Of a stretch of 64,000 bases of DNA, positions 18,528 through 26,525 are shown one piece after another. Position numbers and translations under genes: made by a program. The notes under the pieces are model-generated. The model saw only the letters and a list, made by a program, of their open reading frames with translations, was not told where the DNA came from and did not search any database. How positions within the stretch are numbered: position 1 is the first letter of the stretch; every line of letters begins with the position of its first letter. The stretch is from Paracoccaceae bacterium (GTDB lineage: Bacteria; Pseudomonadota; Alphaproteobacteria; Rhodobacterales; Rhodobacteraceae), in contig JABBAP010000054.1 of the NCBI GenBank assembly GCA_018607905.1, positions 62,001 to 126,000 on the forward strand. The letters run 5' to 3'.

Positions 18528-18565
18528 ATACCAAATAGTATTGCAACTTAAGTACCAAAAGGTAT
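18528..18565 (+). promoter_or_regulatory. Two tandem operator-like dyads upstream of the ArsR gene
   Basis: Two similar 14-bp dyads, ATACCAAATAGTAT (18528-18541) and GTACCAAAAGGTAT (18552-18565), are spaced 24 bp start to start and end 10 bp before the ArsR start codon. This is a typical autorepression layout for ArsR-family regulators. Confidence 0.6.
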
Positions 18566-18575
18566 CATATTGACT

Positions 18576-18893
18576 ATGCCAACCGAACAATTCACATTCC
18601 GCGCCCTCGCCGACCCCACCCGTCGCCAAATTCTCCGCCTGTTGAACAGCCAAGATATGACGATAGGCGAATTGACAGAGCAGTTTCCGATGACACGCGC
18701 AGCGGTCAAGAAACATCTAGGCATTTTGGAGGAAGGCGGATTGGTGAACGTAGAAATCAAAGGCCGTGAACGCATCAATCGACTGCAACGAGACGCGTTT
18801 GCTGTTGTGACGGAGTGGATGGAGGGATTTGAGGCGCCAGCGGAAGATCGGCTGGCAGCGTTGAGACGGTCAGTTGCTAAGGAGTGGGGTTAA
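18576..18893 (+). CDS. ArsR-family winged-helix transcriptional regulator
   Basis: 105 aa, an ArsR/SmtB-type repressor. The winged helix is clear (FRALADPTRRQILRLLNSQD, then MTIGELTEQFPMTRAAVKKH, residues 27-46). No metal-binding Cys pair is visible in the recognition helix, which suggests the subgroup that senses no metal. This subgroup is usually paired with an SRPBCC (AHSA1) gene, but none follows here, so the regulated gene is unknown. ATG 18576 was preferred over the TTG at 18570. It sits with its operator-like dyads in the gap between pheT and the RHH-like gene, and is not AT-rich like its downstream neighbour. Confidence 0.88.
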   Translation: MPTEQFTFRALADPTRRQILRLLNSQDMTIGELTEQFPMTRAAVKKHLGILEEGGLVNVEIKGRERINRLQRDAFAVVTEWMEGFEAPAEDRLAALRRSVAKEWG

Positions 18894-18946
18894 ACTCGCA
18901 CAAAAAGGGTCTCTATGGAATTTTTGAAATTTTATGAAACCTTGAT

Positions 18947-18975
18947 ATTCTCTTATAAGTGCCTTATAAGAGAAT
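18947..18975 (+). promoter_or_regulatory. Twin CTTATAAG palindromes, likely operator of the RHH-like gene
   Basis: A perfect 13-bp inverted repeat (arms 18947-18959 and 18963-18975, 3-bp centre). Each arm carries the 8-bp palindrome CTTATAAG (18952-18959 and 18963-18970), 11 bp apart centre to centre, one helical turn. It lies 30 bp before the start of the gene at 19006 and 53 bp after the ArsR stop. No T run follows, so it is not a terminator. Confidence 0.65.
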
Positions 18976-19005
18976 TCATCCTAGAAACCAACTAAAGTGA
19001 AATAG

Positions 19006-19545
19006 ATGCAAGAAACCCGAATCAGCATATCCCTCAAAACACACAAGCTAATTGAATCAAGTAGACGGAATTTTTCGGAAACCCATGATGAAATAATTCA
19101 GAGAGCTCTTATCGCTCTTCCACCAAATCAAAGCGGGCATCCATTGATAACAACTCCAAAGGCGGTTCCAGCCTTTCCAAAACAAAAAAAAACAACAAGG
19201 TTTATGGGAATATTTAAATGGGAATTGCTAGGCAAACATTACAACGACACGTCTTTAACTAGTGCTTATCAGGCCATTATTGCACAACTAGATTCGCGTC
19301 AAAGCGATTTTCTAGACTGCCTTTCAGCGAAAGAAACGCGTGCGAGGCGATTGGTCGCAAAAAACAAAACCGATCTATACAAGAATTCAAAGCATCTCGC
19401 AGAAAACCATGCTGTAGAAATTTCAAAAGGTTATTGGTTGGATACAAATCTATCCAGAGCGCAAGTAACAAGTAATCTGCAATTGGCTTGTGTCTGCGCC
19501 AAGATTGAGTTCGGATCGGACCTAAAAGTTGGCTTCAACTACTAA
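19006..19545 (+). CDS. Ribbon-helix-helix-like protein of unknown family
   Basis: 179 aa. The first 35 residues ([20 protein letters not shown], then [12 protein letters not shown]) fit a ribbon-helix-helix dimer unit, with a beta strand followed by two helices. A linker with a PKQKKTTRF basic patch follows. The C-terminal half ends in [20 protein letters not shown] plus a short segment with FGSDLKVGF, which resembles a small conserved domain I cannot name. The base composition is clearly more AT-rich than the neighbours, which suggests transfer. It sits on the opposite strand between pheS and pheT and overlaps the 3' end of pheS by 11 bp. A DNA-binding or mobile-element accessory role is possible. 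The twin palindromes upstream fit self-regulation. Confidence 0.7.
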   Translation: MQETRISISLKTHKLIESSRRNFSETHDEIIQRALIALPPNQSGHPLITTPKAVPAFPKQKKTTRFMGIFKWELLGKHYNDTSLTSAYQAIIAQLDSRQSDFLDCLSAKETRARRLVAKNKTDLYKNSKHLAENHAVEISKGYWLDTNLSRAQVTSNLQLACVCAKIEFGSDLKVGFNY

Positions 19546-20617
19546 TCCCAGCATGCATATTCGGCATATCCAGCGCGCTAAATCCATAGTGTTTCAACCA
19601 GCGCAGATCGCTGTCAAAGAACGCCCGCAGATCAGGTATCCCGTATTTCAGCATCGCAATACGGTCGATCCCCATGCCAAAGGCAAAGCCCTGATACTCA
19701 TCTGAATCCACACCAGCAGCGGCCAAAACCTTTGGATGCACCATGCCAGAACCAAGGATTTCCATCCAATCGTCACCCTCGCCGATTTTCAGCTGACCCT
19801 TATCCCAAGAACAGCGAATATCCACCTCGGCAGACGGCTCCGTGAACGGGAAATGGCTCGCACGGAACCGCAATTCAATGTCGTCGATGTTGAAAAACGC
19901 ACGGCAGAATTCTTCTAGTGTCCATTTTAGGTTCGCCATCGAAACACCTTTGTCGATGCACAGACCTTCGTACTGGTGGAACATCGGCGTATGGGTTTGG
20001 TCATAATCCGCGCGGTACACACGGCCAGGCGAAATGATCCGACACGGCGCGCCGTGCGTCTCCATATATCTGATCTGAACAGGCGAAGTATGGGTGCGTA
20101 AAACATGCGGCGGACGATTGTCGTCCTCAGCTCGGTGCATGTAAAACGTGTCGTGTTCTTGGCGCGCGGGATGTTCTGGCGCGATATTCAGCGCATCAAA
20201 ATTGTACCAATCGCTTTCGATTTGCGGCCCTTCAGCAACGGAATATCCAAGGTCCGCAAACACCGCGATCACTTCTTCTGTCACTTGTGAAACCGGGTGA
20301 ATAGTCCCCTGCCGACGCGGACGTCCAGACAACGAAACATCAATCCACTCAGACTGCAAACGCTCATTCAAAGCCGCGTCGCCCAGCGCCTCTTTCTTCG
20401 CGGCAATGGCGGAATTTATCTCATTCTTCAATGCATTCAACGCGGGGCCAGCAACCTGCTTTTCCTCGGGCGTCATTTTGCCAAGCTCGCGCATTTTCAA
20501 GGACACTTCGCCCTTTTTACCAACAGCAGCCAATCGCACATCTTCCAGCGCCGCTTCATCGCCCGATGCCATCACACCTTCCAGATACTTCGTCTTTAGC
20601 GCGTCCAAACCGTCCAT
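19535..20617 (-). CDS. pheS: Phenylalanine-tRNA ligase alpha subunit
   Basis: 360 aa, the catalytic subunit of PheRS. The class II aminoacyl-tRNA synthetase core is visible: motif 2 around [12 protein letters not shown] (near residue 215) and motif 3 [20 protein letters not shown] near the C-terminus. ATG 20617 begins [14 protein letters not shown] as in relatives. The 3' end overlaps the convergent RHH-like gene by 11 bp (19535-19545). Ribosomal protein genes lie upstream, but a terminator separates them, so pheS has its own promoter region. Confidence 0.97.
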   Translation of the reverse strand: MDGLDALKTKYLEGVMASGDEAALEDVRLAAVGKKGEVSLKMRELGKMTPEEKQVAGPALNALKNEINSAIAAKKEALGDAALNERLQSEWIDVSLSGRPRRQGTIHPVSQVTEEVIAVFADLGYSVAEGPQIESDWYNFDALNIAPEHPARQEHDTFYMHRAEDDNRPPHVLRTHTSPVQIRYMETHGAPCRIISPGRVYRADYDQTHTPMFHQYEGLCIDKGVSMANLKWTLEEFCRAFFNIDDIELRFRASHFPFTEPSAEVDIRCSWDKGQLKIGEGDDWMEILGSGMVHPKVLAAAGVDSDEYQGFAFGMGIDRIAMLKYGIPDLRAFFDSDLRWLKHYGFSALDMPNMHAGISS

Positions 20618-20774
20618 GACATCATCCTTTAATTCATCGCCGCATGGCTACCACACCGCCCTATTTTTGCAACCCACAGCTTCTTCTGGCTAAAATATCC
20701 CCGAGCAGAGCGACACACGCGGCAAAGCCGCTCATAGTAATGTTGCGCAAGCAACTCCGCTTAACACCAGTCCA
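20618..20774. other. Intergenic region upstream of pheS
   Basis: 157 bp with no gene. It holds the pheS promoter region and a segment with AAAATATCCCC followed by a GC-rich stretch, of a type common in intergenic repeats of this family (20690-20740). No strong structure beyond that is seen. Confidence 0.4.
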
Positions 20775-20808
20775 AAAGAAAAGCCCCACACCTTTCGGTG
20801 CAGGGCTT
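20775..20808 (-). terminator. Rho-independent terminator of rpmI-rplT
   Basis: On the minus strand an AAGCCC...GGGCTT hairpin with an inner CACC/GGTG stem and a 4-nt GAAA-type loop is followed by a T-rich run (TTTCTTTT). It lies 25 bp after the rplT stop. Confidence 0.85.
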
Positions 20809-20832
20809 CAATTCTTAAAACCGATTGGCGAT

Positions 20833-21195
20833 TTACGCCAACGCACCTTTAGCTTGATCCACAATCGCGTTGAACGCGTCTGGTTCATGCACGGCTAGAT
20901 CGGCCAGAACCTTACGGTCCACTTCGATACCAGCCAAGGACAGGCCATTGATGAATTTGCTGTAAGTCAGCGCTTCATCGTGTGAGCGAACACCAGCGTT
21001 GATCCGTTGGATCCACAGTGCGCGGAAGTTCCGTTTCCGGTTTTTCCGGTCGCGGGTTGCGTATTGGTTCGCTTTATCAACCGCTTGGGTTGCTGTGCGG
21101 AAATTCGTGGACCGCGCGCCATAGTAGCCTTTGGCTGCTTTTACGACTTTACGGTGACGAGCGTGGGACGATGCGCCCCCTTTTACACGTGACAT
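20833..21195 (-). CDS. rplT: 50S ribosomal protein L20
   Basis: 120 aa, family length. L20 is an early assembly protein of the large subunit and in many bacteria represses its own operon. The N-terminal [20 protein letters not shown] and the central [20 protein letters not shown] are diagnostic. It follows rpmI by 13 bp on the same strand. The usual upstream infC is absent here. Confidence 0.98.
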   Translation of the reverse strand: MSRVKGGASSHARHRKVVKAAKGYYGARSTNFRTATQAVDKANQYATRDRKNRKRNFRALWIQRINAGVRSHDEALTYSKFINGLSLAGIEVDRKVLADLAVHEPDAFNAIVDQAKGALA

Positions 21196-21208
21196 TTTTC
21201 AGGACTCC

Positions 21209-21409
21209 TTAGCGGTTATACGGCATGTATGATTTCACGATGTTCTCATCTGCTTTACACAGCGTGGTTGTACCACGCGCGTTGCGGATGAATTTACGTG
21301 AGCGTTTGATCATACCGTGGCGTTTACCCGCTTGGGCCGCCAACACACGGCCAGTAGCCGTCACTTTAAAGCGCTTTTTCGCGCTTGATTTGGTCTTCAT
21401 CTTGGGCAT
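21209..21409 (-). CDS. rpmI: 50S ribosomal protein L35
   Basis: 66 aa, family length, with the diagnostic [20 protein letters not shown] start and [20 protein letters not shown]. It is the first gene of the rpmI-rplT operon, which ends in a strong hairpin. The 113 bp upstream, before the RidA-like gene, has no gene and contains a GC-rich stretch that could hold a ribosomal-protein leader, but no binding site was identified. Confidence 0.98.
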   Translation of the reverse strand: MPKMKTKSSAKKRFKVTATGRVLAAQAGKRHGMIKRSRKFIRNARGTTTLCKADENIVKSYMPYNR

Positions 21410-21522
21410 TTCCGTCTCCTTAGTATTGAAGTTGGTCGGTGCGCGACTCGGCAGCCCTTCGGCCGGACGCGCAGTAGAAGCTGGTTATTAGGCGGGGTTT
21501 GCATCTATTGCAACCCCAATCA

Positions 21523-22746
21523 TTACCGATCCAGCATCGCAATCACTTCTATTTCGATGACCATGCCCTGATACGCCAATGCCGCCATCGGAATACCCGT
21601 TGTTGCAGGGCCAGGCGCGGTATAACTGCCAGAGCGGATCAACAGGTTTTCATGCAACGACTGCGCTGACGCATTGCCCTGATAAAACGTAGTAACCTTT
21701 ACAACATCATCCAAATCAGCCCCAAATTCGGCCAATACCTTTTGGATATTCTCCATCGCTGTGCGGGTTTGCGAAACCATGTCCTCGGCAACCAAAACAT
21801 TCGCATCTGCGTCCATCGAAACTTGCCCACCAACATGGATCATCCCCCCGCACCTATTGCCATGTTTGAACGGCAGATGCGTCGGCCAATCCCAATGGCC
21901 ATCGGGCCAGCTATACGTCTTTTCGATTCGCGAACCATCAGCGTTCAACATCGCCGTTGCGCCTATTTTCGTGCACAAACTATCTTGGGCAAACCGCGTC
22001 ACTGGTATTCCCGTTGCTGCAGGGCCAGGTTCATTCAAATATGCAATTCGAACCTTGGCCGCCGCCGCCCAATCCTCGGCCGTTCCACCCCCCAAATAAA
22101 AGGTGTTCAGCTTAACCAGGTCATCCATATCCGCACCCACCAACGACAATGCCGCTGACAGGTTTTCCATCATGGTTTTCGATTGTGCCGTGATGTCACC
22201 CACGTTTTGCACACATCCATCAGCCCCAAGCGCAGACATATCAGACACGAAAATCATGTCACTACACCGAACCACATGCGAATACGCATCCGCCAACATC
22301 GGTAGCCGTGGATCACGCAGGCATTCACGCTCAATCGTCTCGCCGCTCGCCCCTCGCATAGCAATGCCTTCGATTTCAATCATCATGTCGGGATAGCACA
22401 ATTCATCCAGCGAAATTGTATTCACGACTGGCATAACATCTGGCCCAATGAACGCTGCAATCTGCGCCAAAACGGCCTTTTCTTCCGCCTCTGCACCAAC
22501 GAAGTAAACGACCAAACGAACCAGATCAGACGTAGACGAGCCAAGGTCTTTGAGCAAAATCCGCATGTACGTCATCGCACCCACACACTGTGCTTCCAAA
22601 TCACGCGGATTTCGCACCGCGCCTTCTGGGGTCAAATCCACTTGTCCGCCAGTCAAGATCATCTCTCCAGCGCGAACACCCTGTTGATGGGTTAAATCAA
22701 CGGGCCAATTCCAATGATCCTGCGGGAAAGAATAGATGCGCGCCAC
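21523..22746 (-). CDS. Triple RidA (YjgF/YER057c/UK114) domain protein
   Basis: 407 aa made of three RidA-fold units, at about residues 1-135, 135-270 and 270-407. Each starts with a GGQV-like or SDMS-like strand and ends in an EIEGIAM/EIEVIAM strand. Usual RidA proteins are 120-130 aa homotrimers, so this chain may form a pseudo-trimer in one piece. The catalytic Arg in the PARS-like loop of imine deaminase RidA is absent: the loops read PGPAATGIP (unit 2) and PGPATTGIP (unit 3), with no Arg in unit 1 either. Enamine/imine deaminase activity is therefore unlikely. GTG 22746 is the start; the stop of the upstream membrane-protein gene lies 3 bp before it, inside its ribosome-binding site. In an apparent operon with pyk. 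Confidence 0.85.
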   Translation of the reverse strand: MARIYSFPQDHWNWPVDLTHQQGVRAGEMILTGGQVDLTPEGAVRNPRDLEAQCVGAMTYMRILLKDLGSSTSDLVRLVVYFVGAEAEEKAVLAQIAAFIGPDVMPVVNTISLDELCYPDMMIEIEGIAMRGASGETIERECLRDPRLPMLADAYSHVVRCSDMIFVSDMSALGADGCVQNVGDITAQSKTMMENLSAALSLVGADMDDLVKLNTFYLGGGTAEDWAAAAKVRIAYLNEPGPAATGIPVTRFAQDSLCTKIGATAMLNADGSRIEKTYSWPDGHWDWPTHLPFKHGNRCGGMIHVGGQVSMDADANVLVAEDMVSQTRTAMENIQKVLAEFGADLDDVVKVTTFYQGNASAQSLHENLLIRSGSYTAPGPATTGIPMAALAYQGMVIEIEVIAMLDR

Positions 22747-22749
22747 GCC

Positions 22750-22971
22750 CTACTTCCAAGCTGCGATTAAACGAAACACGGCTTGAGGCAAATGATACGA
22801 CGTTAACGTGCCATCCGACAGCACCCATGCCCAGCCCAACAATCCAGCGCCAGCCAAAATCCCGACCAACCCGAAAATGGGCGTTCGTTTTTCAACCATT
22901 GCATTGGTCATCCCGACCAACCCAATCATCACAATCAGTGTCCCGCTGACGAGTTGGTAGTCATAAGGCAT
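22750..22971 (-). CDS. Small membrane protein, function unknown
   Basis: 73 aa from ATG 22971 (GGGGGATTTT upstream as ribosome-binding site). Two hydrophobic segments are seen, about residues 7-24 and 32-51 (VSGTLIVMIGLVGMTNA and IFGLVGILAGAGLLGWAW). No known motif. It lies 26 bp after pyk and 3 bp before the triple RidA gene, so the three are probably co-transcribed. The function is unknown. Confidence 0.7.
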   Translation of the reverse strand: MPYDYQLVSGTLIVMIGLVGMTNAMVEKRTPIFGLVGILAGAGLLGWAWVLSDGTLTSYHLPQAVFRLIAAWK

Positions 22972-22997
22972 AAAATCCCCCAACCTTGCTCAAACTA

Positions 22998-24446
22998 TCA
23001 GTCTTCTTCGCTTCCAAATATCAGTTTTTCCTGAACAGGCGCAACACGCAAGATATTGGTGGAACCTGGCTGATTGAACGGAATGCCCGCCGTCACAACG
23101 ATTTTGTCCTCTTCGCTGGCAAAGCCGTAATTCCGTGCAGCGCGCGCCGCACTTACGACCGCCATTTTAAAACGTCCTACTTCAGAAGTTTCTACACTGT
23201 GAAGCCCCCAAACAAGCGTCATACGACGTGCGGTTTTCGCCAGCGGCGTCAGGGCAATGATCGGCACCTGCGGGCGTTCCCGCGCCGCCAACATCGCTGT
23301 TGTGCCAGAATGCGTGAAACAGCAGATCGCTTTGATGTCCGTCGTCTCGGCAACTTCACGGGCCGCAACAGTAATCGCTTCGGCAACCGATGTGCGCGAA
23401 GCAGACCGCGATGCCTCGATAATTTGGCGGAAAGTCGGATCAACTTCCACTTCTTCGGCCACGTTGTTCATGGTTTGCACCGCTTCGATCGGGTATTCAC
23501 CCGCCGCTGATTCCGCAGACAACATAACCGCATCCGCACCTTCATAAATCGCCGCGGCAACATCAGATACTTCTGCGCGGGTTGGTACGGGCGCAGTGAT
23601 CATGCTTTCCATCATCTGCGTCGCAACAATCACGGGTTTGCCTACATGGCGACACCGCCGCACAAGACGTTTCTGGATTGGCGGCACTTTGCTAACGGGT
23701 AATTCAACACCCAGATCACCGCGCGCAACCATAATTCCGTCACTTACCGCAAGGATTTCATCAAAGGATTTCACGGCCGCTGGTTTTTCAATTTTCGAAA
23801 TCAACGCCGCACGCCCCTTGGCCAACTCACGCGCTTCCAAAACATCTTCGGCACGCTGCACAAATGACAGCGCCAACCAATCGACACCCAGTTCGCACAC
23901 AAACTCCAGATCGGCGCGATCTTTGTCCGATAACGCAGCCAACGGCAGAACCACATCTGGCACGTTCACCCCTTTGCGGTTTGAAATCTGCCCACCAACC
24001 ATCACTTCGCACGCAGCGTAATCTGCACCACACTCGGTAACGCTCAGGCGGATTTTACCGTCGTTCACCAACAGCGTTGACCCCACTTCCAGCGCGTCAA
24101 AAATCTCTTTGTGGGGTAGGCAAACGCGGTTCACATCGCCCGCTGCCTCGTTCAAATCAAATCGAAATGCCGCGCCTTCAATCAGCTCTTCACCATCGTC
24201 GTTGGCAAACACCCCACAGCGCAGTTTTGGCCCCTGCAAATCGGCCAAAATACCAATCGGGCGTCCCATATCGCGCTCAATGTCGCGAATGGTCTGATGT
24301 TTTTCGCGAATTTCTTCGTGGCTGCCGTGGCTCATGTTCAGGCGGAACACATCCGCTCCTGCCTCAAACAAACCACGGATAACCTCATAGGTTTCCGAAG
24401 CTGGCCCAAGCGTTGCCACAACCTTCACACTTCTCATTCGACGCAT
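22998..24446 (-). CDS. pyk: Pyruvate kinase
   Basis: 482 aa. It catalyses the last glycolytic step, phosphoenolpyruvate plus ADP to pyruvate plus ATP. Seen: the N-terminal VKVVATLGPASETYEVIRGL, the substrate-binding FRLNMSHGSHEE, the active-site ISKIEKPAAV with its catalytic Lys and the MVARGDLGVELPVSKVPP signature, and the C-terminal allosteric domain. ATG 24446 was chosen over the adjacent ATG 24449 because it leaves about seven bases after the AAAGGA ribosome-binding site; the frame is open to 24542. It leads a probable operon with a small membrane protein and the triple RidA gene. Confidence 0.96.
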   Translation of the reverse strand: MRRMRSVKVVATLGPASETYEVIRGLFEAGADVFRLNMSHGSHEEIREKHQTIRDIERDMGRPIGILADLQGPKLRCGVFANDDGEELIEGAAFRFDLNEAAGDVNRVCLPHKEIFDALEVGSTLLVNDGKIRLSVTECGADYAACEVMVGGQISNRKGVNVPDVVLPLAALSDKDRADLEFVCELGVDWLALSFVQRAEDVLEARELAKGRAALISKIEKPAAVKSFDEILAVSDGIMVARGDLGVELPVSKVPPIQKRLVRRCRHVGKPVIVATQMMESMITAPVPTRAEVSDVAAAIYEGADAVMLSAESAAGEYPIEAVQTMNNVAEEVEVDPTFRQIIEASRSASRTSVAEAITVAAREVAETTDIKAICCFTHSGTTAMLAARERPQVPIIALTPLAKTARRMTLVWGLHSVETSEVGRFKMAVVSAARAARNYGFASEEDKIVVTAGIPFNQPGSTNILRVAPVQEKLIFGSEED

Positions 24447-24586
24447 CATTTTTCCTTTATCGCTAACGTTGGTGGTTATATCAGGCTTAAACTTCTTGTC
24501 TGCCTCAAAATCCAAACTGTAACTCTGGCTCTTTGTGCACAAGGCGCGTATTTCAGTGGCTTAAGACTGATTTGGACACCCCCGCG

Positions 24587-25327
24587 ATGACCTACACCCC
24601 TTTTGTAACAACTGGATTACATCGCCGTGCGAATGTAATTGTCATCTGTGATCACGCCGCAAACACTGTGCCGCCATCCGTTTCAGGTGGTGATCTGGGC
24701 CTTCCAGCAGATGATATGAACCGTCACATCGCCTTTGATATTGGAGCGGCGGGCATGTCTAATCATCTTGGAGAACTTTTGGATGCGCCGGTAATTTGTT
24801 CCAATTTTTCGCGCCTCGTGATTGATCCAAATCGCGGCGAAGATGATCCAACCCTACTCATGCGCCTCTACGACGGCACCGTCATTCCCGCGAACCGTCA
24901 CGCCACGGATGATGACCTGAACCACCGCCTCAATCTGTGTTATCGCCCCTACCACAACGCCTTGGCACGTTTGATTTTTGCGCGCGACAACCCTGTGATC
25001 ATATCCGTGCACAGCTTCACGCCCCAGTTAAATAGCCGCCCGCCGCGCCCTTGGCAGGTTGGAATCCTCTCCAACGATGATCGCCGCCTGTCCGACCCGC
25101 TTTTGGCTGAATTGGCTGGCCAAACCGATATCATTACCGGCGACAATGTTCCCTACACGGGGTATTTGCAGGGCGACACGATGGAAAAACACGCCCTTCC
25201 ACAAAACCTGCTCCACACATTGATCGAGGTGCGAAACGACCTGATTACAAACTCCGCAGGCCAAGAAACATGGGCGGCCCACCTTGCCCCTCTGATCAAA
25301 TCCGCCATATCAAAAGCAAACGCATAA
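24587..25327 (+). CDS. N-formylglutamate amidohydrolase-like protein
   Basis: 246 aa of the HutG/N-formylglutamate deformylase fold. Seen: VICDHAANTVPPSVSGGDLG near the N-terminus, FDIGAAGMSNHLGELLDAPV around residues 50-70, NFSRLVIDPNRGEDDP, and IISVHSFTPQLNSRPRP-like segment in family order. Known members remove the formyl group from N-formyl-L-glutamate in histidine breakdown or act on related N-acyl amino acids, but no hut genes are near, so the substrate is uncertain. ATG 24587 follows an in-frame upstream extension to 24533 that is not conserved. It is divergent from pyk and 12 bp upstream of the DUF1244 gene. Confidence 0.83.
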   Translation: MTYTPFVTTGLHRRANVIVICDHAANTVPPSVSGGDLGLPADDMNRHIAFDIGAAGMSNHLGELLDAPVICSNFSRLVIDPNRGEDDPTLLMRLYDGTVIPANRHATDDDLNHRLNLCYRPYHNALARLIFARDNPVIISVHSFTPQLNSRPPRPWQVGILSNDDRRLSDPLLAELAGQTDIITGDNVPYTGYLQGDTMEKHALPQNLLHTLIEVRNDLITNSAGQETWAAHLAPLIKSAISKANA

Positions 25328-25339
25328 AAGGAACGCAAA

Positions 25340-25633
25340 ATGGATGCTCAAACCCAGCTCGAACTTGAGGCCGCCGCCTTTCGTCGTCTTCAAAAACATC
25401 TTATGGAAGATCGCAAAGACGTGCAGAACATCGACATGATGAACCAGCACGGCTTTTGCAGAAACTGTCTTGCGCGCTGGTACCAAGAGGCCGCCAATGA
25501 GCGCGGTATCGACATGGACAAAATGCAAGGCCGCGAAGCATTTTACGGCATGCCCTTTTCCGAATGGAAATCTAAGTATCAGGTTGAGGCGAGCGCGGAT
25601 CAAAAGGCTGCGTTTGATCAGAGCCACGGCTAA
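25340..25633 (+). CDS. DUF1244-family protein
   Basis: 97 aa, the usual length of this small family. The diagnostic segment is MMNQHGFCRNCLARWYQEAA (residues 34-53), with a Cys-x-x-Cys that could bind metal or form a disulfide. The function is unknown. It follows the amidohydrolase-like gene by 12 bp on the same strand. Its 3' end overlaps the convergent desaturase gene by 62 bp (25572-25633). Confidence 0.85.
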   Translation: MDAQTQLELEAAAFRRLQKHLMEDRKDVQNIDMMNQHGFCRNCLARWYQEAANERGIDMDKMQGREAFYGMPFSEWKSKYQVEASADQKAAFDQSHG

Positions 25634-26525
25634 ATCTTTCTAACTCAGGCCGCTCGTCCAAATCTTCGGGTTGGTTCAAATTACGAACTAGCCCAATCCG
25701 TTCCAACGCTTTTAGAACCCACCAACCTGGGTCCATCTGCCCCGCATGCCCCAACCGTGCAGAGCTAGGAAACGCATGATGATTGTTGTGCCAGCATTCG
25801 CCAAAGGTCAGCAAACCAAAGCCGCGAATGTTAAATCCCTGCACGGCGGCGCCGCGAACATGCCAATCGCGATGCCCGTCATTATGGGCAAAATATCCGA
25901 TCAGCCAGTGGCCAAAAACGGAAACCGTCACACGGCCACAGATGCCCCAAGCAACCCAACCCACGCCGCCCAGCGCGAATAGCAGCAACGCCAACGGGAG
26001 CTGCTGCGCCATCCAAGACCATTCCACAAACCGATAGAACCGATCTTGCGCGATCCGATCTGGCACGCGGTATTCGGGCGGCTGATCCAGATGCAACTTA
26101 CAGTGCAACTGCCACCAAAAATCCCGCGCGATTCCGCTTTGATGCGACAAAAACGGATGACACGCGCGCTGCCGCTGCGCCCAATCGCGCATGTCGTGCA
26201 TCACCATCATCCCGAACGGCCCACCAAGCCCGACCAGCGTGCCGAGGTAGACAAGCACCCGTTCCAGCCATGGTGCGCAGTCGAACGATTCATGGATCAA
26301 CTTGCGGTGCATCCCCAGCGAATGCCCAAGGCACAGCGTTACCGCGCTCACCAAGATAAACACCAAAACCGCCGACCAAGAAAACCAGATCGTCCCAGCG
26401 ACAATCCATCCGATCAGCATCCCGCTCCACCACAAAGATTTTTGCGGCGACCAACCTACAACGCCCAATACAAGATCAGCCCCGCCCGCAAAATCAATCC
26501 GTGTATGCAGGCCGGTGTCGGTCAT
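25572..26525 (-). CDS. Fatty acid desaturase family membrane protein
   Basis: 317 aa, with four or five membrane segments. The first His box HSLGMH is at residues 68-73. The third is GECWHNNHHAFPSSARLGH near residue 245. The usual HRxHH second box is replaced by HDMRDWAQRQRACHPFLSH around residues 105-125, so the metal centre may be arranged differently. The family inserts a double bond into fatty acyl chains, but the unusual second box makes the substrate uncertain. ATG 26525 overlaps the stop of the upstream membrane-protein gene by 4 bp, so they are translationally coupled. Confidence 0.8.
   Translation of the reverse strand: MTDTGLHTRIDFAGGADLVLGVVGWSPQKSLWWSGMLIGWIVAGTIWFSWSAVLVFILVSAVTLCLGHSLGMHRKLIHESFDCAPWLERVLVYLGTLVGLGGPFGMMVMHDMRDWAQRQRACHPFLSHQSGIARDFWWQLHCKLHLDQPPEYRVPDRIAQDRFYRFVEWSWMAQQLPLALLLFALGGVGWVAWGICGRVTVSVFGHWLIGYFAHNDGHRDWHVRGAAVQGFNIRGFGLLTFGECWHNNHHAFPSSARLGHAGQMDPGWWVLKALERIGLVRNLNQPEDLDERPELERFSRGSDQTQPFDPRSPQPDT

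Noticed and set aside
24533-24542. TTGTGCACAA palindrome between pyk and the amidohydrolase gene
   Set aside because: A single 10-bp palindrome with no second copy or spacing pattern is expected by chance at this scale.
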